NCBI GenBank assembly: GCA_022615295.1
Contig: JAKEHF010000163.1
Location: forward strand, 1 to 11,940
Direction of reading: 5' to 3'
From: Actinomycetota bacterium
GTDB lineage: Bacteria; Actinomycetota; Acidimicrobiia; Spongiisociales; ZC4RG35
DNA: 11,940 nucleotides
Part shown: positions 6,677 through 11,940 of the stretch, piece by piece
Numbering within the stretch: the first letter of the stretch is position 1
Layout of the letters: every line of letters starts with the position of its first letter
Translations under genes and position numbers: made by a program
Notes under the pieces: generated by a model
Databases searched by the model: none
Told to the model about the DNA's origin: nothing
Seen by the model: only the letters and a program-made list of their open reading frames with translations

Positions 6677-7306
6677 ATGGCGACCATAAGACGTCTCACT
6701 GACTCCGCCGTCCTCGTGACGACGGACCACCACGTCACGCTGTTCGACCCCGGGTTTCACACCTTCACCAGCGGCGAGCTCGACCTCACCGAGATCGGAG
6801 ACGTGACCAGGGTCTTGATCACCCACGAGCACGGTGACCATGCCAGTCCCGACTTCATCAACTGGCTCATCGGCCGTCGCTCGGACCTGGTTGTCTACTC
6901 CAACCCCAGGGTGGCCGAGGTCCTGGAGTCTGCCGGAGTCCAGGTCTCGACCGAGGTCCCGGCCGACGTCATCGTCGAGGACGTGCTCCACGAGAGGATC
7001 GCATCGGGGGCTACGCCACCGAACCGCGCTTTCACCATCGACGGTCTGTTCACCCACCCCGGCGACAGCCGCCAACCGACGACGACCGCGCCCGTTCTCG
7101 CCCTGCCCTTGATCGCTCCCTGGGACTCGGCTACGGGGGCCGTCGAGTTCGCCAGACGTCTCCGCCCCCGTCAGGTGATCCCGGTCCACGACTTCTATCT
7201 CAGCAAGGCCGGTCGCGACTGGGTCGCCAACATGGTCAAGGGGGTGCTCGCCGGTCACGGGATCGAATTGGTGCCGCTGGACTGGGGTGAGGGTTACACC
7301 GTTTGA
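6677..7306 (+). CDS. Metallo-beta-lactamase-fold hydrolase (UlaG-like)
   Basis: A 209-aa cytosolic metal-dependent hydrolase. The ATG at 6677 comes 1 bp after the AidB-like stop, so translation is probably coupled; no separate promoter was seen. The metal-binding signature HEHGDH is at 50-55, with a third ligand His127 in LFTHPGDS and a last one, His171, in VIPVHDFYLS. The protein is small, lacks a C-terminal extension and begins with a short beta hairpin (RRLTDSAVLVTTDHHVTLFDPG), as in the family of predicted Zn-dependent hydrolases related to UlaG. Substrate unknown. Its tight linkage to the flavoprotein suggests a shared pathway or damage response. Confidence 0.88.
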   Translation: MATIRRLTDSAVLVTTDHHVTLFDPGFHTFTSGELDLTEIGDVTRVLITHEHGDHASPDFINWLIGRRSDLVVYSNPRVAEVLESAGVQVSTEVPADVIVEDVLHERIASGATPPNRAFTIDGLFTHPGDSRQPTTTAPVLALPLIAPWDSATGAVEFARRLRPRQVIPVHDFYLSKAGRDWVANMVKGVLAGHGIELVPLDWGEGYTV

Positions 7307-7337
7307 GGACACCGCCGATGTCTAACGTGGCCCACCG

Positions 7338-8510
7338 ATGAGTGATCACGTGGAGCAGCTCCTCGACCGCCTCCTCGAGGAGCATCCCCCGGCGACCACC
7401 CCGCATGAGGTGTTCTGGGGCGCCCAGTACGACCTGGGTCTGGCCTGGGTGTGGCACCCCGACGGCTTTGGTGGCCTCGGTCTGCCTCGGAGAGTCCAGG
7501 GCCTGATCGACCGTCGTCTCCTCGATGGCGGTGCCAGCGTCGAGAACCGGCACATCAACCTGCTCGGAATCGGGATGGGGGCCGGGGTCCTCGCCGCCCA
7601 TGGCTCGGATGCCCAGCGTCGCCGCTGGCTGAGACCCATGTTCACCACGGAGGAGATGTGGTGTCAGATGTTCAGTGAGCCTGGGGCAGGCTCGGACCTG
7701 GCGGGTCTGGCCACCCAGGCGGTGCGCGACGGCGACGAATGGGTGGTCAATGGCCAAAAGGTGTGGACCACTCTGGCTCACGTCGCCAAGTGGGGGATGC
7801 TGGTCGCCAGGACCGACCCCGACGCAGTCAAGCACGAGGGTCTCACCTACTTCATCGTCGACATGGAGTCACCCGGGGTCGACGTCCGCCCCCTCTATCA
7901 GATCACGGGCGAGGCCGAGTTCAACGAGGTGTTCTTCACTGATGTCAGATTGCCCGACTCCAACCGGATCGACGCCGTGGGCGCCGGCTGGCGGGTGTCG
8001 CTCACGACGCTGATGAACGAGCGGGTGGCCATCGGGGGCAACGCGGTGCCCCGAGGATCGGGACGGATCGCGCAGGCTATCGAGGTGTGGGGACGCTCCG
8101 GTCTCGAGGACCCTGTCCTCCGTGACGAGCTGCTCCGTCTCTGGGCCGACGTCGAGGCGTTCCGGCTGACCTCGATCCGCGCCAACGAGATGACAGCCGC
8201 GGGGACTCCGGGGCCCGAGGGATCCACCGGAAAGTGGGCCTGGGCGACCCACAACAAGGCGATCGCCTCGTTCATCCTCGACGTCATGGGGCTCGAGGGC
8301 ACGCTCTATCCGGACGGATACAGCATGAGCCGCCCTCCCGCCTTCGAGGGGCGTAGCCCGCAACACGGCTTCCTGCGGACACGGGCCAACTCGATCGAAG
8401 GGGGCACCTCCGAGATCATGCTCAACATCCTCGGTGAGAGGGTGCTCGGTCTCCCCGGCGAGCCCAGAGTGGACAAGGACCTTCCCTGGAAGGAGGTGCC
8501 ACGTGGCTGA
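7338..8510 (+). CDS. Acyl-CoA dehydrogenase, probable catalytic (alpha) subunit
   Basis: A 390-aa acyl-CoA dehydrogenase of the actinobacterial FadE type. Key segments: WGAQYDLGLAWVWHPDGFGGLG (27-48), substrate/FAD loop MWCQMFSEPGAGSDLAGL (107-124), VNGQKVWTTLAHVAKWGMLVARTD (137-160), and C-terminal ANSIEGGTSEIMLNILGERVLGLP (350-373). Glu218 in LMNERVAIGG sits where isovaleryl-CoA dehydrogenase carries its catalytic Glu, whereas the classical C-terminal Glu position is Gly here. The next gene overlaps by 8 bp and encodes a second dehydrogenase lacking that Glu. This pattern is known from heterotetrameric enzymes that oxidise steroid side chains and other bulky acyl-CoAs. The actual substrate is unknown. 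No good Shine-Dalgarno precedes the ATG; TAACGT at 7323-7328 is a weak -10 candidate. Confidence 0.9.
   Translation: MSDHVEQLLDRLLEEHPPATTPHEVFWGAQYDLGLAWVWHPDGFGGLGLPRRVQGLIDRRLLDGGASVENRHINLLGIGMGAGVLAAHGSDAQRRRWLRPMFTTEEMWCQMFSEPGAGSDLAGLATQAVRDGDEWVVNGQKVWTTLAHVAKWGMLVARTDPDAVKHEGLTYFIVDMESPGVDVRPLYQITGEAEFNEVFFTDVRLPDSNRIDAVGAGWRVSLTTLMNERVAIGGNAVPRGSGRIAQAIEVWGRSGLEDPVLRDELLRLWADVEAFRLTSIRANEMTAAGTPGPEGSTGKWAWATHNKAIASFILDVMGLEGTLYPDGYSMSRPPAFEGRSPQHGFLRTRANSIEGGTSEIMLNILGERVLGLPGEPRVDKDLPWKEVPRG
8491..8497 (+). promoter_or_regulatory. Shine-Dalgarno that fixes the GTG start of the second dehydrogenase
   Basis: AGGAGGT inside the end of the first dehydrogenase gene lies 6 nt (from AGGAGG) before the GTG at 8503. 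It rules out the upstream in-frame ATG at 8434, which would add 23 residues unlike the family. Confidence 0.85.
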
Positions 8511-9624
8511 GACGGTCGGGTTCACCCCCACCGAGGAGATGACCCTGATCAGATCGACCGCCAGGCAGTTCCTCGGGGACCGTCTGAGCATTGGCGTCGT
8601 CAGAGAGCAGATGATGTCGGGTGAGGGCTTCGACCGATCTCTCTGGAAGGAGATGGCCGAGCTGGGGTGGACCGGGCTCATGATCCCCGAGGAGCACGGC
8701 GGCGCCGGGTACGGACTGGCCGAGCTCTCGGTGATCCTCGATGAGATGGGCCGCAACCTCACTCCGGGGCCCTTCCTCGCCAGCGCGGTGCTCGCCACCA
8801 TGGCCGTCATGGAGATAGGAAGCGACGAGCAGCGGGCCGAACTTCTCCCAGCTCTGGCGTCGGGTGACCGGCTCGCCAGCCTCGCCCTCTACGAGGGACC
8901 CCGCGACTGGGGTCTGGACGGCATCGCCACGACGGCCCGTCCCTCAGGGGGCGGTTGGGTGATAGAAGGGGTGAAGCGTCATGTCCTCGATGGCCACATG
9001 GCAGACACCCTCCTCGTCCTGGCACGTGTCGGCGACGACCTCGGTTTGTTCGCCGTCGACTCCGATGCGGTGGAGGTCGAACAGGTGCCGGTGCTCGACC
9101 TCACCCGCCGACAGGCCACCGTGCGGCTCAACGGTGTGCACGTGCCGGCCGAGCGTGCCCTAGGGGAGCGTCCTGTCGGGCAGGGTCTGCGTCGTGTCCT
9201 GGCCATGGGCTCCGCTGCGTTGGCGGTCGAGCAGGTGGGCGGCGCCCAACGCTGTCTGGAACTGTCGATCGAATACGCCAAGACCCGCTACCAGTTCGGG
9301 CGTCCCATCGGCTCGTTCCAGGCCGTGAAGCACCGGTGCGCCGAGATGCTGGTGAGGGTGGAGCAGGCCAGGTCGACCACGCAACATGCCGTCCGGGTCA
9401 CCGACGACCCGGAGGAGCTGGCCATCGCCTCTCCCCTGGCCGCTTCGGTGGCCTCCGAGGCGTATGTCTGGGTTGCCGGGGAGACCATCCAGGTCCACGG
9501 GGGCATCGGCTTCACCTGGGAGCACGACGCCCATCTCTATCTGAAGCGGGCGAAGACCTCGTCCCTGCTCCTCGGCGATCCCCGTTTTCAGCGGGACCTG
9601 CTGGGACGTGCGCTCGGGCTCTGA
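8503..9624 (+). CDS. Acyl-CoA dehydrogenase, probable non-catalytic (beta) subunit
   Basis: A 373-aa acyl-CoA dehydrogenase family protein starting at a GTG with a strong AGGAGGT Shine-Dalgarno and overlapping the preceding gene by 8 bp. Features: FTPTEEMTLIRSTARQFLGDR (7-27), LGWTGLMIPEEHGGAGYGLAEL (54-75), YAKTRYQFGRPIGSFQAVKHRCAEML (258-283, FAD-contact region at the dimer interface), and IQVHGGIGFTWEHDAHLYLKRAK (339-361). The G-helix Glu-Arg seen in the partner is absent (LAMGSAALAVEQVGG), and the loop around 115-140 is degenerate, so it probably needs its partner for catalysis. It is best read as one half of an alpha-beta complex. Its 3' end overlaps the convergent Fur-family gene by 37 bp. 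Confidence 0.9.
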   Translation: MAETVGFTPTEEMTLIRSTARQFLGDRLSIGVVREQMMSGEGFDRSLWKEMAELGWTGLMIPEEHGGAGYGLAELSVILDEMGRNLTPGPFLASAVLATMAVMEIGSDEQRAELLPALASGDRLASLALYEGPRDWGLDGIATTARPSGGGWVIEGVKRHVLDGHMADTLLVLARVGDDLGLFAVDSDAVEVEQVPVLDLTRRQATVRLNGVHVPAERALGERPVGQGLRRVLAMGSAALAVEQVGGAQRCLELSIEYAKTRYQFGRPIGSFQAVKHRCAEMLVRVEQARSTTQHAVRVTDDPEELAIASPLAASVASEAYVWVAGETIQVHGGIGFTWEHDAHLYLKRAKTSSLLLGDPRFQRDLLGRALGL

Positions 9625-10043
9625 GACCGGCTGCACTCCGAGCAGAGACCAGTGACCAGCAGGTCGACCTGTTCCACGATGAACCCGTGGTCGTTGGTGA
9701 GATGACCGACCACCCTCTCCACGAGGTCACCATGATGATGCTCCACTTTGCCGCAGGACCGGCATCGCATGTGGAACTGCTCGTCGGCGTGGGCGAGCTC
9801 CCAGTGTGACGGGCCACCGGTATCGAGACTGCTCTCCCGAACCAGGCCGAGCTCGGCGAACAGTGACAGGGACCGATAGACCGAGGAGAGATTGACGGTG
9901 GGGTCGGTGTCCCGGACCACCTGGGCGATCTCCTCCGCGGTGAGATGAGGCGTGCCGGCGACCACTGACCAGACGGCGAGACGGGGACCAGTCACACGAT
10001 GTCCCGCCCCACCCAGCGAATCGCGCAGCCACTCGGTGGTCAT
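9588..10043 (-). CDS. Fur-family metalloregulator, probable nickel-responsive Nur
   Basis: A 151-aa DNA-binding repressor of the Fur family. The winged helix is at about 10-85 with recognition helix NLSSVYRSLSLFAELGLV (51-68), followed by a dimerisation domain. Two CxxC pairs, C94/C97 and C134/C137, form the structural zinc site; His33, His80, His85, His91 and His102-104 are candidate sensing ligands. A 14-residue Ser/Arg tail after the last CxxC arises where the gene overlaps the dehydrogenase by 37 bp. The ATG at 10043 lies 6 nt after TAAGAT, so the mRNA is probably leaderless. The divergent gene is a nickel/cobalt importer with a Nur-type operator, so Nur is preferred over Zur or Fur; metal specificity is inferred, not shown. 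Confidence 0.9.
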   Translation of the reverse strand: MTTEWLRDSLGGAGHRVTGPRLAVWSVVAGTPHLTAEEIAQVVRDTDPTVNLSSVYRSLSLFAELGLVRESSLDTGGPSHWELAHADEQFHMRCRSCGKVEHHHGDLVERVVGHLTNDHGFIVEQVDLLVTGLCSECSRSQSPSARPSRSR

Positions 10044-10049
10044 CGCCGC

Positions 10050-10055
10050 ATCTTA
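10050..10055 (-). promoter_or_regulatory. -10 element (TAAGAT) of the Fur-family gene
   Basis: On the minus strand TAAGAT is followed by exactly 6 nt and then the ATG at 10043, the geometry of a leaderless promoter. There is no Shine-Dalgarno. The Nur-type box lies about 40-58 bp upstream of the start, upstream of any -35, so autoregulation is possible but not evident. Confidence 0.5.
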
Positions 10056-10082
10056 TGGCTGGCGAGGTCGATCCTCCGCTTT

Positions 10083-10117
10083 ATTGCGAGCTTCTCGCAA
10101 TTGAGATACGATCGCAA
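10083..10117. promoter_or_regulatory. Tandem Nur-type operator
   Basis: Box 1 is the 19-bp palindrome ATTGCGAGCTTCTCGCAAT at 10083-10101, with perfect 8-bp arms around CTT. Its 17-bp core at 10084-10100 fits the Streptomyces Nur consensus tTGCaa-N5-ttGCAA (TTGCGA-N5-TCGCAA). Box 2 starts at the next base, 10101-10117, as TTGAGA-N5-TCGCAA, a looser match. Box 1 covers the importer -35 and box 2 covers its -10, the standard position for repression by a metal-loaded Fur-family protein. Confidence 0.75.
10084..10112 (+). promoter_or_regulatory. Promoter of the nickel/cobalt importer operon
   Basis: TTGCGA (10084-10089), a 17-bp spacer and TACGAT (10107-10112) form a good -35/-10 pair. Transcription should start near A10119, giving a 15-nt leader. 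The -10 hexamer is identical to the one before the AidB-like gene. Both elements lie inside the Nur-type boxes. Confidence 0.65.
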
Positions 10118-10122
10118 CAGAC

Positions 10123-10128
10123 GGGAGG
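10123..10128 (+). promoter_or_regulatory. Shine-Dalgarno pointing to an ATC start codon
   Basis: GGGAGG ends 5 nt before the ATC at 10134, an ideal spacing. No ATG, GTG or TTG in the importer frame lies between the predicted transcription start and the end of the conserved HAPDGF motif. Confidence 0.7.
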
Positions 10129-10133
10129 ACGTC

Positions 10134-11117
10134 ATCCACGCACCGGACGGGTTCCTCAACACGGGCACCGCAGTGGCCACGGCGGCGATCAGCGCGGGGA
10201 CGCTGGGAGTGACCCTGCGTCAACTGCGAGACGTCGTGGCCGGCAGGACCATCCCTCTCGCCGGGGTCACTGCGGCCTTCGTGTTCGCGGCCCAAATGTT
10301 CAACTTCCCCGTCGCCGCCGGGACCACCGGTCATCTCATCGGGGCGGCCTTGGCCGCCATCCTCCTCGGACCTCATCTCGGGGCGATCGTGGTGGCGGTG
10401 GTGGTCATGGTCCAGGCGGTCTTCTTCGCCGACGGTGGCCTGACCGCCCTCGGATACAACATCCTCAACATGGCGATCGTCCCGGCCTATGGCGGTTACA
10501 CCGTATTCGCCCTGATGAGACGGGTCTTCGGGTCGGGGAAGGGTTCGGTGATCGCGGCCACTGTGGTTGCCTCCTGGCTATCGGTGGTCCTCTCCGCATC
10601 GGCGTTCGCGATCGAGTGGCTGTTCGGCGCGACCGCCCCGGTGACGTTCCCACAGGTGTTCGCGGCCATGGTCGGGGTCCACATGCTCATCGGGGTAGGC
10701 GAGGCGGTGATCTCGTCGGTGGCGGTCGGCGCGGTCGTCTCCACACGACCCGACATCGTCCATGGGGTCTCCGAAGTCGATCGCCATATGCCGGAGGCGG
10801 GAGGACGTGTGACCACCCGGGCCGTCCTCGTGTGTGGGCTCCTAGCCGCCCTCTTTCTGGCCGCCATCGTCAGCCAGTTCGCATTGGGCGACCCCGACGG
10901 TTTGGAGAGCGTCGCCGAGACGGAGGGCTTCATCGACAGCGCTTCGCAGCACGCCTTCGCCGACTGGGCCTTCGCCGACTACGCCACCCGGGGGGTCGCC
11001 AACGAGGCCGTGAGCTTGGCCGTCGCCGGGATCTTCGGCGTGCTCATCACCCTCCTCGTCACATGGGGCATCGTGCTCGCCGTCAGGGACAAACCCATCC
11101 GACCCACGAGCACCTGA
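10134..11117 (+). CDS. cbiM: ECF nickel/cobalt transporter substrate component, CbiM-NikN fusion, with ATC start
   Basis: A 327-aa membrane protein, the metal-binding S component of an energy-coupling factor importer. The family begins M-H-x-P-D-G-F; here the codons read ATC-CAC-GCA-CCG-GAC-GGG, so the Met1 codon is ATC. Counting from it, His2 and His67 (AAGTTGHLIG) fall on the residues known to bind nickel together with the Met1 amine. FAAQMFNFPVAAGT, FADGGLTALGYNILNMAI and several membrane helices follow. After residue 220 a NikN-like part continues: a membrane helix, PDGLE at 244-248, an extracytoplasmic loop and a last helix (289-305). The only ATG upstream (9999) lies inside the Fur gene and before the promoter. 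Either AUC is used, or the start codon is mutated or misread. cbiQ follows after 3 bp. Confidence 0.85.
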   Translation: MHAPDGFLNTGTAVATAAISAGTLGVTLRQLRDVVAGRTIPLAGVTAAFVFAAQMFNFPVAAGTTGHLIGAALAAILLGPHLGAIVVAVVVMVQAVFFADGGLTALGYNILNMAIVPAYGGYTVFALMRRVFGSGKGSVIAATVVASWLSVVLSASAFAIEWLFGATAPVTFPQVFAAMVGVHMLIGVGEAVISSVAVGAVVSTRPDIVHGVSEVDRHMPEAGGRVTTRAVLVCGLLAALFLAAIVSQFALGDPDGLESVAETEGFIDSASQHAFADWAFADYATRGVANEAVSLAVAGIFGVLITLLVTWGIVLAVRDKPIRPTST

Positions 11118-11120
11118 GCC

Positions 11121-11885
11121 ATGGGCGCCGGTCACGCCCATGTGCTCTATGTCCATGAGCACAGCCCGGTCCATCGTCTAGTTCCGCAGACAAAGATCGT
11201 GGGGACGGTCGTGTTCGTCGTCGCGGTGGCCATCACGCCGCGCCAGGCGATCCTGGCATTCGCCGTCCATGCGATCCTGCTGGGTTCGACGGTCGCCTTG
11301 TCGCGGATTCCGTTCCGCTTCTTCCTCACACGCCTCGTCGCCCTCTTCCCGTTCATCCTCTTCGCCCTCTTTCTCCCCATCATTGGTGGCGGGGATCGGG
11401 TCGTGGTTCTCGGCTTCGAGCTGTCGGTGGAGGGTCTCTGGGCGGCCTGGGGGATCGTCGCCAAGGCTCTCCTCGGTGGCGGGGCAAGCATCGTCCTCGT
11501 AGCCACCACCGAGGTGCCGGAGATCCTGAGAGGGCTGACCCGTCTCCGAGTCCCCGCCGTCCTGGTCGCGATAGCCGGCTTCATGGTCCGCTATACGGAG
11601 CTCATCGTCGAAGAGCTGGGACGGATGCGCAAGGCGATGACGGCGCGGGGTCACGACCCTCGATGGCTCTGGCAAACCCGGCCCATTGCCGCCGGGGCGG
11701 GTGCCCTCTTCATCCGGTCCTACGAGAGGGGAGAGAGGGTCCACGGAGCCATGCTGGCCCGTGGCTTCGATGGGCGGTTGCCCGAGATGGGGCTTGTACG
11801 TGGTGACGGAGCGGCATGGGCGGCCGCACTCGTCATCCCGGTCATCGCCCTTGCCTCGGCCGTGGCATCCCTGGTGTACCGATGA
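11121..11885 (+). CDS. cbiQ: ECF transporter transmembrane component CbiQ
   Basis: A 254-aa T component that links the metal-binding subunit to the ATPases in the cytoplasmic membrane. The N-terminus GHAHVLYVHEHSPVHRLVPQTKIV is His-rich and typical of this group. Hydrophobic helices lie at about 24-40, 43-60, 70-88, 105-125 and 230-250. The two family-defining Ala-Arg-Gly motifs are present: A165-R166-G167 (KAMTARGHDPR) and A203-R204-G205 (AMLARGFDGRLP), in the coupling helices that sit in the ATPase grooves. The ATG at 11121 follows the cbiM stop by 3 bp with only a weak ribosome site, suggesting coupling. The stop overlaps the next start as ATGA. Confidence 0.93.
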   Translation: MGAGHAHVLYVHEHSPVHRLVPQTKIVGTVVFVVAVAITPRQAILAFAVHAILLGSTVALSRIPFRFFLTRLVALFPFILFALFLPIIGGGDRVVVLGFELSVEGLWAAWGIVAKALLGGGASIVLVATTEVPEILRGLTRLRVPAVLVAIAGFMVRYTELIVEELGRMRKAMTARGHDPRWLWQTRPIAAGAGALFIRSYERGERVHGAMLARGFDGRLPEMGLVRGDGAAWAAALVIPVIALASAVASLVYR

Positions 11886-11940
11886 GCCAGCCAGCGCTCC
11901 TGGTGGAAGGTCTCGAGTTCCACTATCCGGACGGCCGTCA
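11882..11940 (+). CDS. cbiO: ECF transporter ATP-binding protein CbiO (partial, N-terminus)
   Basis: The window ends 19 codons into this gene. The readable part, MSQPALLVEGLEFHYPDGR, is the typical first strand and aromatic A-loop (FHYPDG) of CbiO-type ABC ATPases. Its ATG overlaps the cbiQ stop by 4 bp. With the upstream genes it completes a cbiMNQO-type nickel/cobalt importer operon. Walker motifs lie beyond the window. Confidence 0.85.
   Translation, partial: MSQPALLVEGLEFHYPDGR

Noticed and set aside
10083..10101. The palindrome as a terminator or riboswitch hairpin
   Set aside because: It lies upstream of the predicted transcription start, has no T-run and fits a Fur-family operator better.
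9999..10133. N-terminal extension of the importer gene to the ATG at 9999
   Set aside because: It overlaps the Fur gene, lies upstream of the promoter and operator, and would bury the N-terminal Met-His needed for metal binding.

Overview
The window comes from a high-GC bacterium, most likely an actinomycete-type genome (Actinomycetota). The evidence is the strong G/C bias at third codon positions, DrrAB-type ABC genes, an ECF42 sigma factor with a DGPF partner, heterodimeric FadE-type acyl-CoA dehydrogenases, TANNNT -10 elements, and several starts that look leaderless. A deeper lineage such as Acidimicrobiia is possible but cannot be fixed from the sequence. No rRNA, tRNA, CRISPR array, insertion sequence or phage gene was seen. 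Gene content looks chromosomal and densely packed.

Layout. (1) Positions 1-631: the tail of an unidentified plus-strand gene, then a minus-strand pair made of a 54-aa Cys/His protein and a group II truncated haemoglobin. (2) 632-786: a divergent control region with a 14-bp direct repeat, mirrored TATCCT hexamers and small inverted repeats. (3) 787-2555: a DrrA/DrrB-like ABC exporter with a 4-bp ATGA overlap. (4) 2570-4652, minus strand: a VOC-fold protein, then a DGPF/YCII protein and an ECF42-type sigma factor. A TGTCGA-17 bp-CGTATC sequence lies before the DGPF gene and suggests autoregulation. (5) 4791-4964: a small Cys-rich protein on the minus strand. (6) 5035-9624, plus strand: an AidB-like acyl-CoA dehydrogenase, a metallo-beta-lactamase-fold hydrolase one base behind it, and two acyl-CoA dehydrogenases that overlap by 8 bp and look like the two subunits of one enzyme. 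(7) 9588-11940: a Fur-family repressor diverging from an ECF-type nickel/cobalt importer (fused cbiM-nikN, cbiQ, start of cbiO).

The most informative region is 10041-10140. A 19-bp palindrome and a directly adjacent second copy match the Nur box known from Streptomyces (tTGCaa-N5-ttGCAA). Together they cover a complete promoter (TTGCGA, 17 bp, TACGAT) for the importer. The predicted transcript has a leader of about 15 nt with a good Shine-Dalgarno, and the codon at the correct distance is ATC. That ATC is exactly where the family's invariant Met1 belongs: His2 and His67 fall at the positions known to bind nickel. The importer therefore appears to start on a non-canonical AUC codon or to carry a start-codon mutation. 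The inferred circuit is that the Fur-family protein senses nickel and shuts off its import.
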